Positions 30,569 to 39,080 are shown, counted from the stretch's first letter. The stretch: DNA of 64,000 bases from Pseudomonadales bacterium (GCA_002701845.1 NZXG01000002.1:62001-126000); one strand, 5' to 3'. Numbers and translations are program-made. The notes: a model not told the origin generated them from the sequence alone.

Positions 30569-32677
30569 ATGACTCAGGACACCCGACTCATCCGGCTGAG
30601 CGGCAGCTTTATCGATGACAGCTGCGTGGCCATGTCGTTGCAGGGTCACGAGGCATTGTCCACCCCGTTTGAATTCACCGTCACTTTCCTCACCGAGAAT
30701 CTCGAACTCACCTGCGAAGACGTGGTGGGGCAGAAAATCGGTATTGCGCTGTATCCCGAAGCCCGGCCCGACCCCATTTATCGCCACGGCCGGGTCAACC
30801 GCATGGTGCTGCAGGATGTGGATGAAAGTGGCGTGCGCTTCTATCAGATTAACGTGGTACCGGGGCTCTGGTTTCTGTCGCAGTCCGGCAGCAATCGAAT
30901 TTTTGAAAATCAGACCAGCCTGGATATCGTGCAGGAAATTATCGCGGGCTACGGTGCCTTTTGCGAACTGGAAGTGAAAACCAATGGCCAGTATCTGGCG
31001 CGGGAATATTGCGTTCAGTTCCATGAAAGTGATCTGGCGTTCGTGGAACGGTTACTGGCGGAAGACGGGATCAATTATTACTTCACCCACAGTGACAGGG
31101 GCCACACCCTGGTGCTGTGTGATCAGGCCAACGGATTTACCGACTGCCAGCAGTACAAAGTGATCAAACGGGGGCTTGCCCGCCAGGACGGCACCGAGGG
31201 CGCCGCCATCTTTCAGTGGCAACGCACTCTCAGCTATCACCCCATGGGTTACCTGTTGCAGGATTACAATCAGGACACGCCAAAAAATTTTTACCGTCAG
31301 CAGGTCACCACCACCTCGGCCTTTGCCCAGACACCGGCGGTGAATACCGTCGAAGGCTACGGCTGCTATAACTTTAAAACCAATGCCGGCAGCTGCCACG
31401 ACTTCGACGCCGCCTACAACAAGCAATTGACCCGTAACCGCATGGAGGCGGAGGAATCCCGTCATGATATGGCCATGGGCTCCGGCAATTGCGCCAGCTT
31501 TCTGCCAGGGGGGCGGTTCGATCTGCAACATAATGCAACATCCGAAAATGGCACCTACCTGATCTGGGAGATCAGCCACCAGGCCAACAACAATATCGAC
31601 AGTCCCAGCCGCTATGAAAACCAGTTCCATTGCGTGCCCGCCGAAGCCCCCGTCCGGCCCCGGCAGCCGGATTTCAAACGCCGTATGCCCGGGCCGCAAA
31701 TGGCCAAGGTAATCTCACTCTGCGCTTCGGGTTCCGCCGCCGACGCCGACCCCCAGCGCATGATCAAGGCCCGGTTTCCCTGGGACGGCGACCACAACAC
31801 CTGCAAATTGCGAGTGTTGCAGAGCTATGCCGGCAGCGGCTGGGGCGCCAGTTTCGTGCCCCGGGAGGGTCAGGAAGTGCTGGTGGACTTTATCAATGGT
31901 GATGCCGACCGGCCATTGGTGGTGGGCGCGCTGTATAACAAAGATAATACCGGCCCCAAATACACCGCCACCCAAAGCGGCTGGCTGACCCAAAGCAGCA
32001 ATGCCAACGAACTGCGCTTCGATGACGCCGGAGGCGCCGAGGAAATCTATCTAAAGGCCGGTAAGGATATGAATTTCCTGATTGCCAATAACGAAACCGG
32101 ACAGGTACAAAACGACCAGGCCCTGACAGTAGACAACAACCGATCCATCAGCGTGGGCGCCAATGAAAGCAAGTCCGTGGCGGGTAACCAGGACGAAACG
32201 ATCACCGGCAATCAAACCCTTGCCGTGCAAAGTAACCGCGCTCTCACCGTGGGACAGAACCAGTCCAGCACCGTGAGCATCAATGACTCAGAAACCATCG
32301 GCGCCGCCAAGGAACTCACCATTGGCGGCCTGTACCAGGTAACCGTGGGGGCCGCCATGAACGAAACCGTAGCGGCGCTGAAAGCCGAAGAGGTGGGCGC
32401 CAATAAAACCGTGCTGGTGGCCAAAAACATGAGTGAAAACGTGGGCGACAACCGCACCCTGTCGGTGGGTAAAACCAGTACCCACTCCGCCAAAAAAATC
32501 ACCATCAGCGCCGAAGATGAACTCACTATCAAGGTGGGTAAGGCCAGCCTCACCATGAAAAAAGACGGCACCATCGCCTTAAGCGGCAAGGACATTCAGT
32601 TGAAAGGCAGCGGCAAAATCAATATCAAAGCCAGCAGTGACGTGGCGATCAAAGGCAGTAAAACCGGTATCAACTAA
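30569..32677 (+). CDS. vgrG: Type VI secretion tip protein VgrG
   Basis: A 702-aa spike protein. The N-terminal gp27-like part (about 1-380) includes the AREYCVQFHESDLAFVERLL and EDGINYYFTH blocks. Next is the gp5 OB domain (about 390-480, RVLQSYAGSGWGASFVPREG and GDADRPLVVGALYN). A long repeated beta-prism follows (about 520-690), with heptad-like units such as SVGANESKSVAGNQDETITG. There is no extra C-terminal enzyme domain, so cargo must be carried through the PAAR-like protein encoded four genes downstream. No T6SS sheath, baseplate or ClpV genes are present, making this an orphan vgrG module. Confidence 0.95.
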   Translation: MTQDTRLIRLSGSFIDDSCVAMSLQGHEALSTPFEFTVTFLTENLELTCEDVVGQKIGIALYPEARPDPIYRHGRVNRMVLQDVDESGVRFYQINVVPGLWFLSQSGSNRIFENQTSLDIVQEIIAGYGAFCELEVKTNGQYLAREYCVQFHESDLAFVERLLAEDGINYYFTHSDRGHTLVLCDQANGFTDCQQYKVIKRGLARQDGTEGAAIFQWQRTLSYHPMGYLLQDYNQDTPKNFYRQQVTTTSAFAQTPAVNTVEGYGCYNFKTNAGSCHDFDAAYNKQLTRNRMEAEESRHDMAMGSGNCASFLPGGRFDLQHNATSENGTYLIWEISHQANNNIDSPSRYENQFHCVPAEAPVRPRQPDFKRRMPGPQMAKVISLCASGSAADADPQRMIKARFPWDGDHNTCKLRVLQSYAGSGWGASFVPREGQEVLVDFINGDADRPLVVGALYNKDNTGPKYTATQSGWLTQSSNANELRFDDAGGAEEIYLKAGKDMNFLIANNETGQVQNDQALTVDNNRSISVGANESKSVAGNQDETITGNQTLAVQSNRALTVGQNQSSTVSINDSETIGAAKELTIGGLYQVTVGAAMNETVAALKAEEVGANKTVLVAKNMSENVGDNRTLSVGKTSTHSAKKITISAEDELTIKVGKASLTMKKDGTIALSGKDIQLKGSGKINIKASSDVAIKGSKTGIN

Positions 32678-32709
32678 GCGCGTCCTGTCAAGGACGAAAA
32701 GGAAACCTT

Positions 32710-33177
32710 ATGAGCGCATTCGAAGATCCGCAACAGGCAGCACTGCAGAGCCCGGTTTACGGCGTGATTAGCGGGCAATTTCTGGGATTGAACCAGCAAC
32801 GTCAACCGCTGGTGGTGTTCCCCGGCCAGCCCGGCGCCGCCGCCCTGCCCGCCCGCACCATTGTCAGTTTGCAGGCCATCAGTTTTGGTGCCGAGGTACT
32901 GCTGCAGTTTGACCAGGGCGATGTGAGCCGGCCCATTATTCTGGGAATTTTTCAGGATCCGGGTACCTGGCCCGCCACGGCGGATGACCAGCCGCTGAGC
33001 CTGGCCACCGACGGCAAACACCTGCAAATCCAGGCCCGGGAGCAGCTGGAGCTACGCTGTGGCGAAGCCAGCATCACCCTCACCAAGGCCGGCAAAGTCT
33101 TCATCAAAGGCAATTACCTTTGCTCCCGCGCCACCGGCACCCACAGTATTCGGGGGGGCTGCGTGCAGATCAACTGA
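32710..33177 (+). CDS. DUF6484-type T6SS-associated protein
   Basis: A 155-aa protein typical of the gene following vgrG in effector modules. The block VYGVISGQFLGLNQQ, a central LPARTIVSLQ, and GDVSRPIILGIFQ mimic the OB-fold part of VgrG (compare GDADRPLVVGALYN in VgrG). The C-terminal LELRCGEASITLTKAGKVFIKGNYLCSRA continues as a short beta-prism. This suggests a VgrG-tip-like or chaperone function. Role inferred from context. Its stop overlaps the next start (TGATG). Confidence 0.75.
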   Translation: MSAFEDPQQAALQSPVYGVISGQFLGLNQQRQPLVVFPGQPGAAALPARTIVSLQAISFGAEVLLQFDQGDVSRPIILGIFQDPGTWPATADDQPLSLATDGKHLQIQAREQLELRCGEASITLTKAGKVFIKGNYLCSRATGTHSIRGGCVQIN

Positions 33178-34178
33178 TGTGGGCACTGAACAACAAAACC
33201 CCGTTTGCCCCTGAGCGCACCTGGAGCCGGGATCCCAACGGCTGGCACCAGTGGATTGTCGCGGTGAAGGCCACCTATGACCTTGCTCCAGACGGGGAAC
33301 CGACCCTGGCGGAAGCACAAACCGAACCTCTACTGGCACCGGAATATTACGGCGAGCCGGGGCTGTCCAGCCTGCGCTATGACGCCGACCTGGTGCCCAC
33401 CAAGCCGGGCACGGATGTTCTGGTTAACGGCACCGCCCATGCCCCCGGTGGCAAACCCAGTACGGAGTTCCCGGTGGCGCTCACGATTGCCGGGCAGCAG
33501 AAAGTACTGCGGGTCATGGGCAAGCGCCACTGGGAAGCGGGAATCACCGGGCCCAAACCCTCGGCACCGGAGCCGGTGACCCGCGTTCCGCTCACCTACG
33601 AAGTTGCCTTTGGCGGTTGGGACCGGAGTCAGCCCGATCCGAAACGACAAACCTGGGATCCGCGCAATCCCGTGGGGCGGGGCATCTATTCCGGCGCCAA
33701 AACCCACCAGCCCCTGCACCAGGTGGAACCTCTGAAGGGCGATCCCCGCCACACCGGGCCCGCCGGTTTCGGCCCCATCGACAGTTTCTGGAGCCCGCGG
33801 CGGGAACTGGCGGGCACCTATGACCAGCACTGGCAACAACAACGGGCGCCCTTACTGCCGGTGGACTGGCATCCCCGCTCCCTGCACTGCGCTCCCGTGG
33901 ATCAGCAAACCCCAAAACCGCTGCGGGGTGGAGAGCCGCTGGAACTGAAAAACCTCACCCCCGAGGGCGATCTGAGCTTCACCCTGCCCCGGGTGTATCT
34001 CACCTTCACCACCCATATCGACCGCCGGGTGGAAGAGCACCGGGGCCAACTGTCCAGCGTCATTATTGAACCGGATCAGCGGCGCCTGACCCTGGTCTGG
34101 ACCACGGTGTTGTTGTGCCGTAACGAAGCGGACTATCTGGACCAGACCATTATCCGGCAAAAGCGGTACGACCCATGA
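33177..34178 (+). CDS. DUF2169 family T6SS effector adaptor
   Basis: DUF2169 proteins are adaptors that load PAAR-type effectors on a cognate VgrG. The 333-aa protein begins MWALNNKTPFAPERTWSRD and contains VVAVKATYDL-like and PLTYEVAFGGWDRSQPD segments characteristic of the family. I take the ATG at 33177, which overlaps the preceding stop; the frame is open further upstream (to 33120) but inside the previous gene. Its stop overlaps the next gene's start by 4 bp. Confidence 0.85.
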   Translation: MWALNNKTPFAPERTWSRDPNGWHQWIVAVKATYDLAPDGEPTLAEAQTEPLLAPEYYGEPGLSSLRYDADLVPTKPGTDVLVNGTAHAPGGKPSTEFPVALTIAGQQKVLRVMGKRHWEAGITGPKPSAPEPVTRVPLTYEVAFGGWDRSQPDPKRQTWDPRNPVGRGIYSGAKTHQPLHQVEPLKGDPRHTGPAGFGPIDSFWSPRRELAGTYDQHWQQQRAPLLPVDWHPRSLHCAPVDQQTPKPLRGGEPLELKNLTPEGDLSFTLPRVYLTFTTHIDRRVEEHRGQLSSVIIEPDQRRLTLVWTTVLLCRNEADYLDQTIIRQKRYDP

Positions 34179-35242
34179 GCGAACCCGTGTACATCATCAA
34201 TACCGGTGCCCGCACCGCTCTCGGCCTGCATGCCGCCGCCAGCGCCGCCGCCCTCCGTGCCGCCATCAGTGGCAACGCCAAATACCCTTACTGGGTGGAT
34301 CAGACCGGCGCGCCGGTAACCCTGGCCCTGGATCGGGAACTGCCACCGGACCTGCCCTGCCGGCAACGCATGCTGGCGCTGGCGCGCAGTGCACTGGCGG
34401 AAGCCTGCCGGCCGCTGCAGGAGCTGTCCTGGCCGCAACCCGTCCCCCTGTGGCTGGGGTTCCCGGAGCCGCGACCGGGTTTCTGTGTCAACGATGCGCA
34501 CTGGGTCAGCCATCATCTGAGCGGCGAACCGCTAATAGATTCCAACAATGACTCGATAAAGCTGGCACTGGGGGGCCACAGCGCCGTGCTGACCCTGCTG
34601 CATCAGGCCCGCCAAATGATGGAACAGCGGCACTGGCTGGTGTGCCTGGTGGGTGGCGTGGACAGCTACCTGCAACCGGACACCCTGGCCTGGCTGGATC
34701 AGCATCGGCAACTGGCGGGGCCGGTGTCCCGCTCCGGCTTCGTCCCCGGGGAAGGGGCGGGCTTTGTGTTGCTAATGACAGCGGAAGCCGCCCGTGAGGC
34801 TGGCCTTGAGCCGCTGGCGCGACTGGTCAACAGCGCCACCGGCCGGGAAACCAAACTGATCAAAACCCAGGATATCAATCTGGGGGAAGCCCTGACCCGC
34901 ACAGTGCAAGACACACTGTCGCCACTGCATCCGGCACAACAGCCCGTGAATCAGATCTACTGCGACATCAACGGCGAACGCTATCGCGGCGAGGAATGGG
35001 GCTTCACCTGTTTAAAGCTGGCCCATTATTTCGAAGATCCCACCGGCTACTGGAGCCCCGCGGATTGCTGGGGCGACACCGGCGCCGCCAGCGGGGCACT
35101 GTTCGTGACCCTGGCCACCCAGGCGGCGCAACGGGGCTATGCCAGTGGACCACGAAACCTGTTGTGGGCCAGTTCGGAAGCCGGGCCCCGGGCCGGCGTT
35201 TTACTGGAAACCCCCTACCAAGCCAGCCCCTACCGAGGTTAA
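34175..35242 (+). CDS. Beta-ketoacyl-synthase-like protein of T6SS module, apparently non-catalytic
   Basis: A 355-aa thiolase-fold protein, the usual companion of DUF2169 adaptors. The FVPGEGAGFVLLM block (about 188-200) is a good match to the ketosynthase consensus. But the site where the catalytic cysteine is expected reads LGGHSAVLTLL, and the two active-site histidine regions read DINGERYRG and GDTGAASGA. The Cys-His-His triad therefore looks lost. It probably serves as a folding or loading partner for the effector and not as an enzyme. Translationally coupled to DUF2169. Confidence 0.7.
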   Translation: MSEPVYIINTGARTALGLHAAASAAALRAAISGNAKYPYWVDQTGAPVTLALDRELPPDLPCRQRMLALARSALAEACRPLQELSWPQPVPLWLGFPEPRPGFCVNDAHWVSHHLSGEPLIDSNNDSIKLALGGHSAVLTLLHQARQMMEQRHWLVCLVGGVDSYLQPDTLAWLDQHRQLAGPVSRSGFVPGEGAGFVLLMTAEAAREAGLEPLARLVNSATGRETKLIKTQDINLGEALTRTVQDTLSPLHPAQQPVNQIYCDINGERYRGEEWGFTCLKLAHYFEDPTGYWSPADCWGDTGAASGALFVTLATQAAQRGYASGPRNLLWASSEAGPRAGVLLETPYQASPYRG

Positions 35243-35246
35243 GCCC

Positions 35247-36146
35247 ATGCCCAGTGTTGCCATTCATCCCCCCAAAACCCCGGTCACCAAAGGCAGCATG
35301 GGCATCGCCAAGGCCACTACCCCCAACGTGTGTAAAATGCCGGGGCCGCCGGCGCCTTTTGTCCCAACTCCATTACCCAACATCGCCCGCTCCGGCACCT
35401 CCCCCAAGGGTTATTCCACCAAGGTAAAAATCGAAGGCAATCCGGTGGCCATTCGCGGCAGCAGTTTTAAAAGCATGGGGGACATGGCCAGCAAGGGCAC
35501 CGGCGGTGGCGTGGTCTCCGCCAATACTCACGGCCCTGCCAAATTTATCACTCCCGGTTCCCTGTCGGTAAAAATTCAGGGCAAGGCGGTGCACCTGTTG
35601 GGTGAACCCATGCTCAACAACTGCGCCGCCAGCGGCACCCCTCCCAATACCGGCGCCACCATGACCGGCCTCAGCCAGGGCTCCGCCAACGTGGGCGTGA
35701 TCACCCTCAAGTGTGAAGACGACTGGGACGACTGCCAGAAAGCACAAATGAAAGCCAAAGCCAAAAAACTCGATGGCCTGGCCAAGCAGGGCAAAATGAA
35801 ACCCCGCAACACCTACGCCGACGGCAAGCCCACCCTGGCCCGCAAAAACGGCAACGGCTGGGCCGCCAAATTCGCCCGCGACTGGGACAAACCCAACCCC
35901 AAAGGCTGGCCGGACTTTTCCAATCCCGGCAAGCAGGACAGCAAGTTTTTCGACGACTGCGCCGAAACCGCCGACCCCAAAGGCAAACAGATGCAGGCGG
36001 ATCACGTGCATGAAATGCAATTGGGCGGCAACGCCAAAGGCCCGTTCCTGTGGCTGGACAAAGACGTTAACGAAGCCAGCGGCCGGCAGATCAAGAACCA
36101 GTTGAAATCCAACCCCCAGCCCACGGGCTTTGAAGCGGACTGCTGA
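35247..36146 (+). CDS. DUF4150 PAAR-like protein with C-terminal HNH-like nuclease domain (T6SS effector)
   Basis: A 299-aa two-part protein. Residues 1-130 form a DUF4150 PAAR-like tip (TPLPNIARSGTSPKGYSTKVKIEG, then GTGGGVVSANTHGPAKF, then VKIQGKAVHLLGEPMLNNC). A Lys-rich linker (about 150-185) leads to the C-terminal domain, which holds ADHVHEMQLGGNAKGPFLWLD and VNEASGRQIKNQL. That D-H plus spaced Asn/His pattern is typical of HNH-fold toxins. The predicted activity is DNA cleavage after delivery by VgrG; this is inference. Start ATG at 35247; a longer frame from 35139 overlaps the previous gene. The SUKH gene next to it should be its immunity protein. Confidence 0.8.
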   Translation: MPSVAIHPPKTPVTKGSMGIAKATTPNVCKMPGPPAPFVPTPLPNIARSGTSPKGYSTKVKIEGNPVAIRGSSFKSMGDMASKGTGGGVVSANTHGPAKFITPGSLSVKIQGKAVHLLGEPMLNNCAASGTPPNTGATMTGLSQGSANVGVITLKCEDDWDDCQKAQMKAKAKKLDGLAKQGKMKPRNTYADGKPTLARKNGNGWAAKFARDWDKPNPKGWPDFSNPGKQDSKFFDDCAETADPKGKQMQADHVHEMQLGGNAKGPFLWLDKDVNEASGRQIKNQLKSNPQPTGFEADC

Positions 36147-36165
36147 TTGAAACCGAGGTAACCCA

Positions 36166-36690
36166 ATGACCGACATCAAAGATCGCGTAGCACAGGCCAT
36201 CACCCGGGGCGTGCAAGCCCGCTCCCAATATTATCAAAGCATCGAACTGGAGGATGAACAGGCCCTGGGGGCGCCGGTGGCGGAAGACCTGATCATCCGC
36301 CTGGAGGGCAAAGTGGGCAAGCCCCTGCCCCCCTCGTTTCGTGCTTTTCTGCAACTGCACAACGGTTGGCAGGAAGTGGACGGCGGCGTGGACCTGCTGC
36401 CGGTGGAAACCATGCTGGGGCTGCAGGACGATGTTGGCATCGCCCAATGGCAGCGCAATCAACAACAGGATGGCGACACCATCGCCGCCCGCAGTCTGGT
36501 GATTGGCGCCTCGCGGATCACTCCCACCAAATATCTGCTGGATCCCGGCGCCGCCGATGAAAACGGCGAATGGCCATTGCTGCAGTACCACGACGAGTTG
36601 GAAGCCGAGCTGCCCAGCTTCATCCAGTGGCTGGAGGAATCCGTGGACGAGTATCTGGAACTGGCGCAAATGGAACAGGACGACGAATAA
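36166..36690 (+). CDS. SMI1/KNR4 (SUKH) family immunity protein
   Basis: A 174-aa acidic SUKH-superfamily protein. The family core is visible at GKPLPPSFRAFLQLHNGWQ (about 53-71), followed by LLPVETMLGLQDD. It ends in an acidic helix (DEYLELAQMEQDDE). SUKH proteins are common immunity factors against nuclease toxins, and this gene sits 19 bp after the nuclease effector, so it most likely protects the producer. No signal peptide, in agreement with a cytoplasmic target. Confidence 0.8.
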   Translation: MTDIKDRVAQAITRGVQARSQYYQSIELEDEQALGAPVAEDLIIRLEGKVGKPLPPSFRAFLQLHNGWQEVDGGVDLLPVETMLGLQDDVGIAQWQRNQQQDGDTIAARSLVIGASRITPTKYLLDPGAADENGEWPLLQYHDELEAELPSFIQWLEESVDEYLELAQMEQDDE

Positions 36691-36696
36691 AATTTC

Positions 36697-38037
36697 ATGA
36701 CGACGGACAGCCTCCAACAAGCTCCAGTTACCCACCGCCTGCAGGCCCTGCCCCCGGTACTGGAAGAATGCATCGACAGCGCAGCCTTCGTTGCGGAACA
36801 ACGGACGCTAACCGCCAGCGGCAGCCTGCCGGAGCTGCTGGCGGAAGACCTGCGCCTGGATGCCCTGCTGGACAACCTGCGGCTACACCGGGAGGCCAGT
36901 TGGCAGCTATTGGCGGAAGCGCTGAAGGCACCGGAACCGGGGCACCTGTTCGTGGCCGCGATGATGGCGCTGGAAACCCGTGATACCGCGCGTCTGAAAC
37001 AGGTCATCGCCATTGCGGAAGCGGACTCCGAACTGCGGTCGGGCCTGGCGCTGGCGTTGCTCTGGGTACCGGTGGACTTCAGCCGGCCCCTGGTGGCCCA
37101 CCTCCTCGCCAGCCGCCATCCGTTTCACCGCCTGCTGGGCATCGAGTTGTGCCGGCACCACAGCATTCCCGCCGACAGCCCGTTGGAACAAGCGCTGACC
37201 CAAACCAATCCCGCCCTGCAACTGGCAGCGCTGCGGGCCAGTGGCGATATCGGCCTGCTGGATCTGCTGCCCCGTTGCCTGCCGTTGCTGCACAGCGAAC
37301 AACCCGCAGTGGCGCTGGCGGCGGCCCGGGCCTGCGCTCTGATGGGGGAACGCCGGCAGTCGCTGGCCCGCCTGCGAACCATCGCCACATCTGATCCCAA
37401 CTCTCAAGGCAACTCTGAAGATCGCGCTGAAGACAGCTTGCGGTCGCAGGCCCTGTCGCTGCTGTCCGTACTGCTGCCAGTGGCAGAGAGTCAACAATGG
37501 CTACGGGAACTGGCCCGGCAACACCCCAACCCCCGGCTGATGATTCAACTGGCCGGCGAACTGGGCGACCCCGCCAGCGTACCCGCGCTGCTGCGGCTGA
37601 TGGAAAACCCGGATCTCAGTCGCCTGGCGGGGGCCGCGTTCAGCGCCATCACCGGGCTGAACCTGGTGGCGGAGGAGATGGAACTGCCAGCGCCCCCTAC
37701 CCCATCGGCTGAGTCCAGCGCCGAACCCGGCGCCGACTCCGAACCAAGCACCGACCCCGAGGACGACACCCTGGAATCCGACCCGGACGCAGACCTGCCC
37801 TGGCCCGACCGGCAACAACTGGCGGCCTGGTGGCAGGCGCAGCAACGGCATTTCCCCGCCGGCGAACGGCGCCTGGCGGGCACTGCTATCAACGCCGAAA
37901 ACTGTTTGCGGCAGTTGCTGGCAGGCCCGGGGCCGGTGCGCGCAACGGCGGCACTGCACTTGAAAAACCTCTACCCGGGGCAGCCCCTGTTCCCCACGGA
38001 TGCCCCCGCCTGGCGGCAACAACGGATGTTGCGGTAA
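36697..38037 (+). CDS. TIGR02270 family HEAT-repeat-like protein
   Basis: A 446-aa alpha-helical repeat protein of the type often found in T6SS effector modules (TIGR02270). Repeating Ala/Leu-rich helices run from about residue 50 to 310. A low-complexity acidic insert follows (about 330-365, Ser/Glu/Asp/Pro). The C terminus LYPGQPLFPTDAPAWRQQRMLR is family-typical. Molecular role unknown. It starts 6 bp after the SUKH stop. A 65-bp degraded copy of codons near residue 360-380 lies further downstream at 39016-39080. Confidence 0.75.
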   Translation: MTTDSLQQAPVTHRLQALPPVLEECIDSAAFVAEQRTLTASGSLPELLAEDLRLDALLDNLRLHREASWQLLAEALKAPEPGHLFVAAMMALETRDTARLKQVIAIAEADSELRSGLALALLWVPVDFSRPLVAHLLASRHPFHRLLGIELCRHHSIPADSPLEQALTQTNPALQLAALRASGDIGLLDLLPRCLPLLHSEQPAVALAAARACALMGERRQSLARLRTIATSDPNSQGNSEDRAEDSLRSQALSLLSVLLPVAESQQWLRELARQHPNPRLMIQLAGELGDPASVPALLRLMENPDLSRLAGAAFSAITGLNLVAEEMELPAPPTPSAESSAEPGADSEPSTDPEDDTLESDPDADLPWPDRQQLAAWWQAQQRHFPAGERRLAGTAINAENCLRQLLAGPGPVRATAALHLKNLYPGQPLFPTDAPAWRQQRMLR

Positions 38038-38052
38038 CAATGATGCCATTAG

Positions 38053-38072
38053 GCACACATTTGTGCTACGAT
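38053..38072 (+). promoter_or_regulatory. Promoter/operator of the toxin-antitoxin pair
   Basis: GCACA-CATT-TGTGC (38053-38066) is an inverted repeat abutting TACGAT (38067-38072), and TGC before the hexamer makes an extended -10. Transcription from it would start at about 38079, next to the toxin ATG at 38081, so the first gene may be translated from a nearly leaderless mRNA. An operator overlapping the -10 is usual for autoregulated toxin-antitoxin genes. Confidence 0.45.
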
Positions 38073-38080
38073 AGTGCTTA

Positions 38081-38362
38081 ATGAAACCTATCAATTGGAA
38101 TCTCGATAAAAATCGAAAGCTTGTCGAGGACCGGGAAATTTCGTTCGAGGATGTGATTGTCTACCTTCAGCAAGGAGACATCTTAGATATTGTCGAGCAC
38201 CCAAACCCGGATAAATATCCAAATCAGCGTATGTTCGTTCTGAACATAGATGACTATGTATACTTGGTGCCTTATGTAGAGAATCGTGAAGAAATTTTCC
38301 TGAAAACCATTATTCCTAGTCGTAAGGCAACGAAAAAGTATTTGGGAGGAAACGATGGCTAA
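38081..38362 (+). CDS. BrnT-like toxin of a type II toxin-antitoxin pair
   Basis: A 93-aa protein with the BrnT/DUF4258 style: WNLDKNRKLVEDREISFEDVI at the start, a central DIVEHPNPDKYPNQRMFVLNIDDYVYLVPYV and the end KTIIPSRKATKKYL. BrnT folds like RelE and acts as a ribonuclease. No Shine-Dalgarno sequence precedes the ATG. The gene is more AT-rich than the surrounding T6SS genes. It overlaps the partner by 8 bp. Confidence 0.75.
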   Translation: MKPINWNLDKNRKLVEDREISFEDVIVYLQQGDILDIVEHPNPDKYPNQRMFVLNIDDYVYLVPYVENREEIFLKTIIPSRKATKKYLGGNDG

Positions 38363-38639
38363 ACCCAAGCTGGATAAAGAAGAGAAAGAAATTCTTGAAG
38401 CTTTTGAGGCAGGTGAGTTTAAATCCATAATGACACCGGCCCGAAAAAAGGCCGTACAGGCCGCAGCTGAAGAAACTTTAAAAAAAGATAAACGTATAAA
38501 TATTCGAATTTCTGGTCGTGATCTTGTGGCCCTGCAAAGACGAGCCGCTAAAGAGGGCGTGCCTTATCAAACACTTGTGTCCAGCATCCTACATAAGTAT
38601 GTATCCGGCAACTTGCAGGATAAAATGGCCGACAAGTAA
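38355..38639 (+). CDS. BrnA/CopG-like antitoxin
   Basis: A 94-aa basic protein. A Lys/Glu-rich N-terminal arm (about 1-50) leads to a ribbon-helix-helix-type segment RINIRISGRDLVALQRRAAKEG (about 49-70), followed by VPYQTLVSSILHKYVSG, the usual antitoxin DNA-binding fold. The order toxin then antitoxin matches brnTA. It has a strong GGAGG site inside the toxin's end. It probably binds the palindrome upstream of the toxin gene. Confidence 0.75.
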   Translation: MAKPKLDKEEKEILEAFEAGEFKSIMTPARKKAVQAAAEETLKKDKRINIRISGRDLVALQRRAAKEGVPYQTLVSSILHKYVSGNLQDKMADK

Positions 38640-38652
38640 CGCAATAAAAAAG

Positions 38653-38998
38653 GCCAGGTGGGCTCCGCCTTCAAACCCTAAAAACCGGCACCACCAACGA
38701 ACAGAAAGATGCCTGGTTCTCCGGCTTCAACCGGGATGTGGTGGGCACAGTCTGGGTCGGGTTCGATCAGCCCAAAAGCCTGGGCTACCGGGAATACTGC
38801 AGCACCGCCGCCCTGCCCATCTGGATCGATTACATGCGCACGGCGCTGCGGGATTCACCCCAGAGCACCCTGAAAATACCCGACGGTATCACCTCGGTGC
38901 GCATTGATCCGGAAACCGGTAAGCGCGCGGCCCCCGGCCAACCCAATGCGATCTTCGAATACTTCCGCGAGGAAAACGTACCGGAACAGTTGTTCTGA
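38653..38998 (+). pseudogene. Degraded second copy of the ponA 3' end
   Basis: 38653-38679 matches ponA 29156-29182 with one mismatch (around the SAFKP codons). Directly joined to it, 38680-38989 matches ponA 29976-30285 without gaps, about 15 differences in 310 bp, mostly in third codon positions; the last codons (TTGTTC) match the ponA end. The intervening 793 bp are missing and the first piece runs into TAA at the junction. The fragment ends EENVPEQLF and stops with TGA at 38996, lacking 57 bp present in the intact gene between CCGGA(A/G)CAG repeats. It cannot make a functional PBP, but the KTGT part is still open. It marks a past recombination at ponA. Confidence 0.93.
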
Positions 38999-39015
38999 TA
39001 CCCGATACGGGCAGC

Positions 39016-39080
39016 CTGTAATCCGCCCCGGTCGCAGATCTGCCCGGGGCCGACCGGCAACAACTGCGGCCTGTTGGCAG
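39016..39080 (+). pseudogene. Remnant of a TIGR02270 gene
   Basis: This 65-bp stretch aligns with 37771-37836 of the intact TIGR02270 gene with about eight mismatches and a 1-bp deletion (shared core CCGACCGGCAACAACTG). It follows the ponA relic directly, in the same order as the intact genes. The similarity ends abruptly at about 39081. Confidence 0.85.

Noticed and set aside
32100-32600. Repeat-like pattern as a tandem DNA repeat
   Set aside because: The periodicity is the protein-level beta-prism repeat of VgrG and the DNA units differ.
38738-38998. An 86-codon open frame as a small functional gene
   Set aside because: It is the in-frame tail of the ponA relic, without its own start signals or a complete domain.
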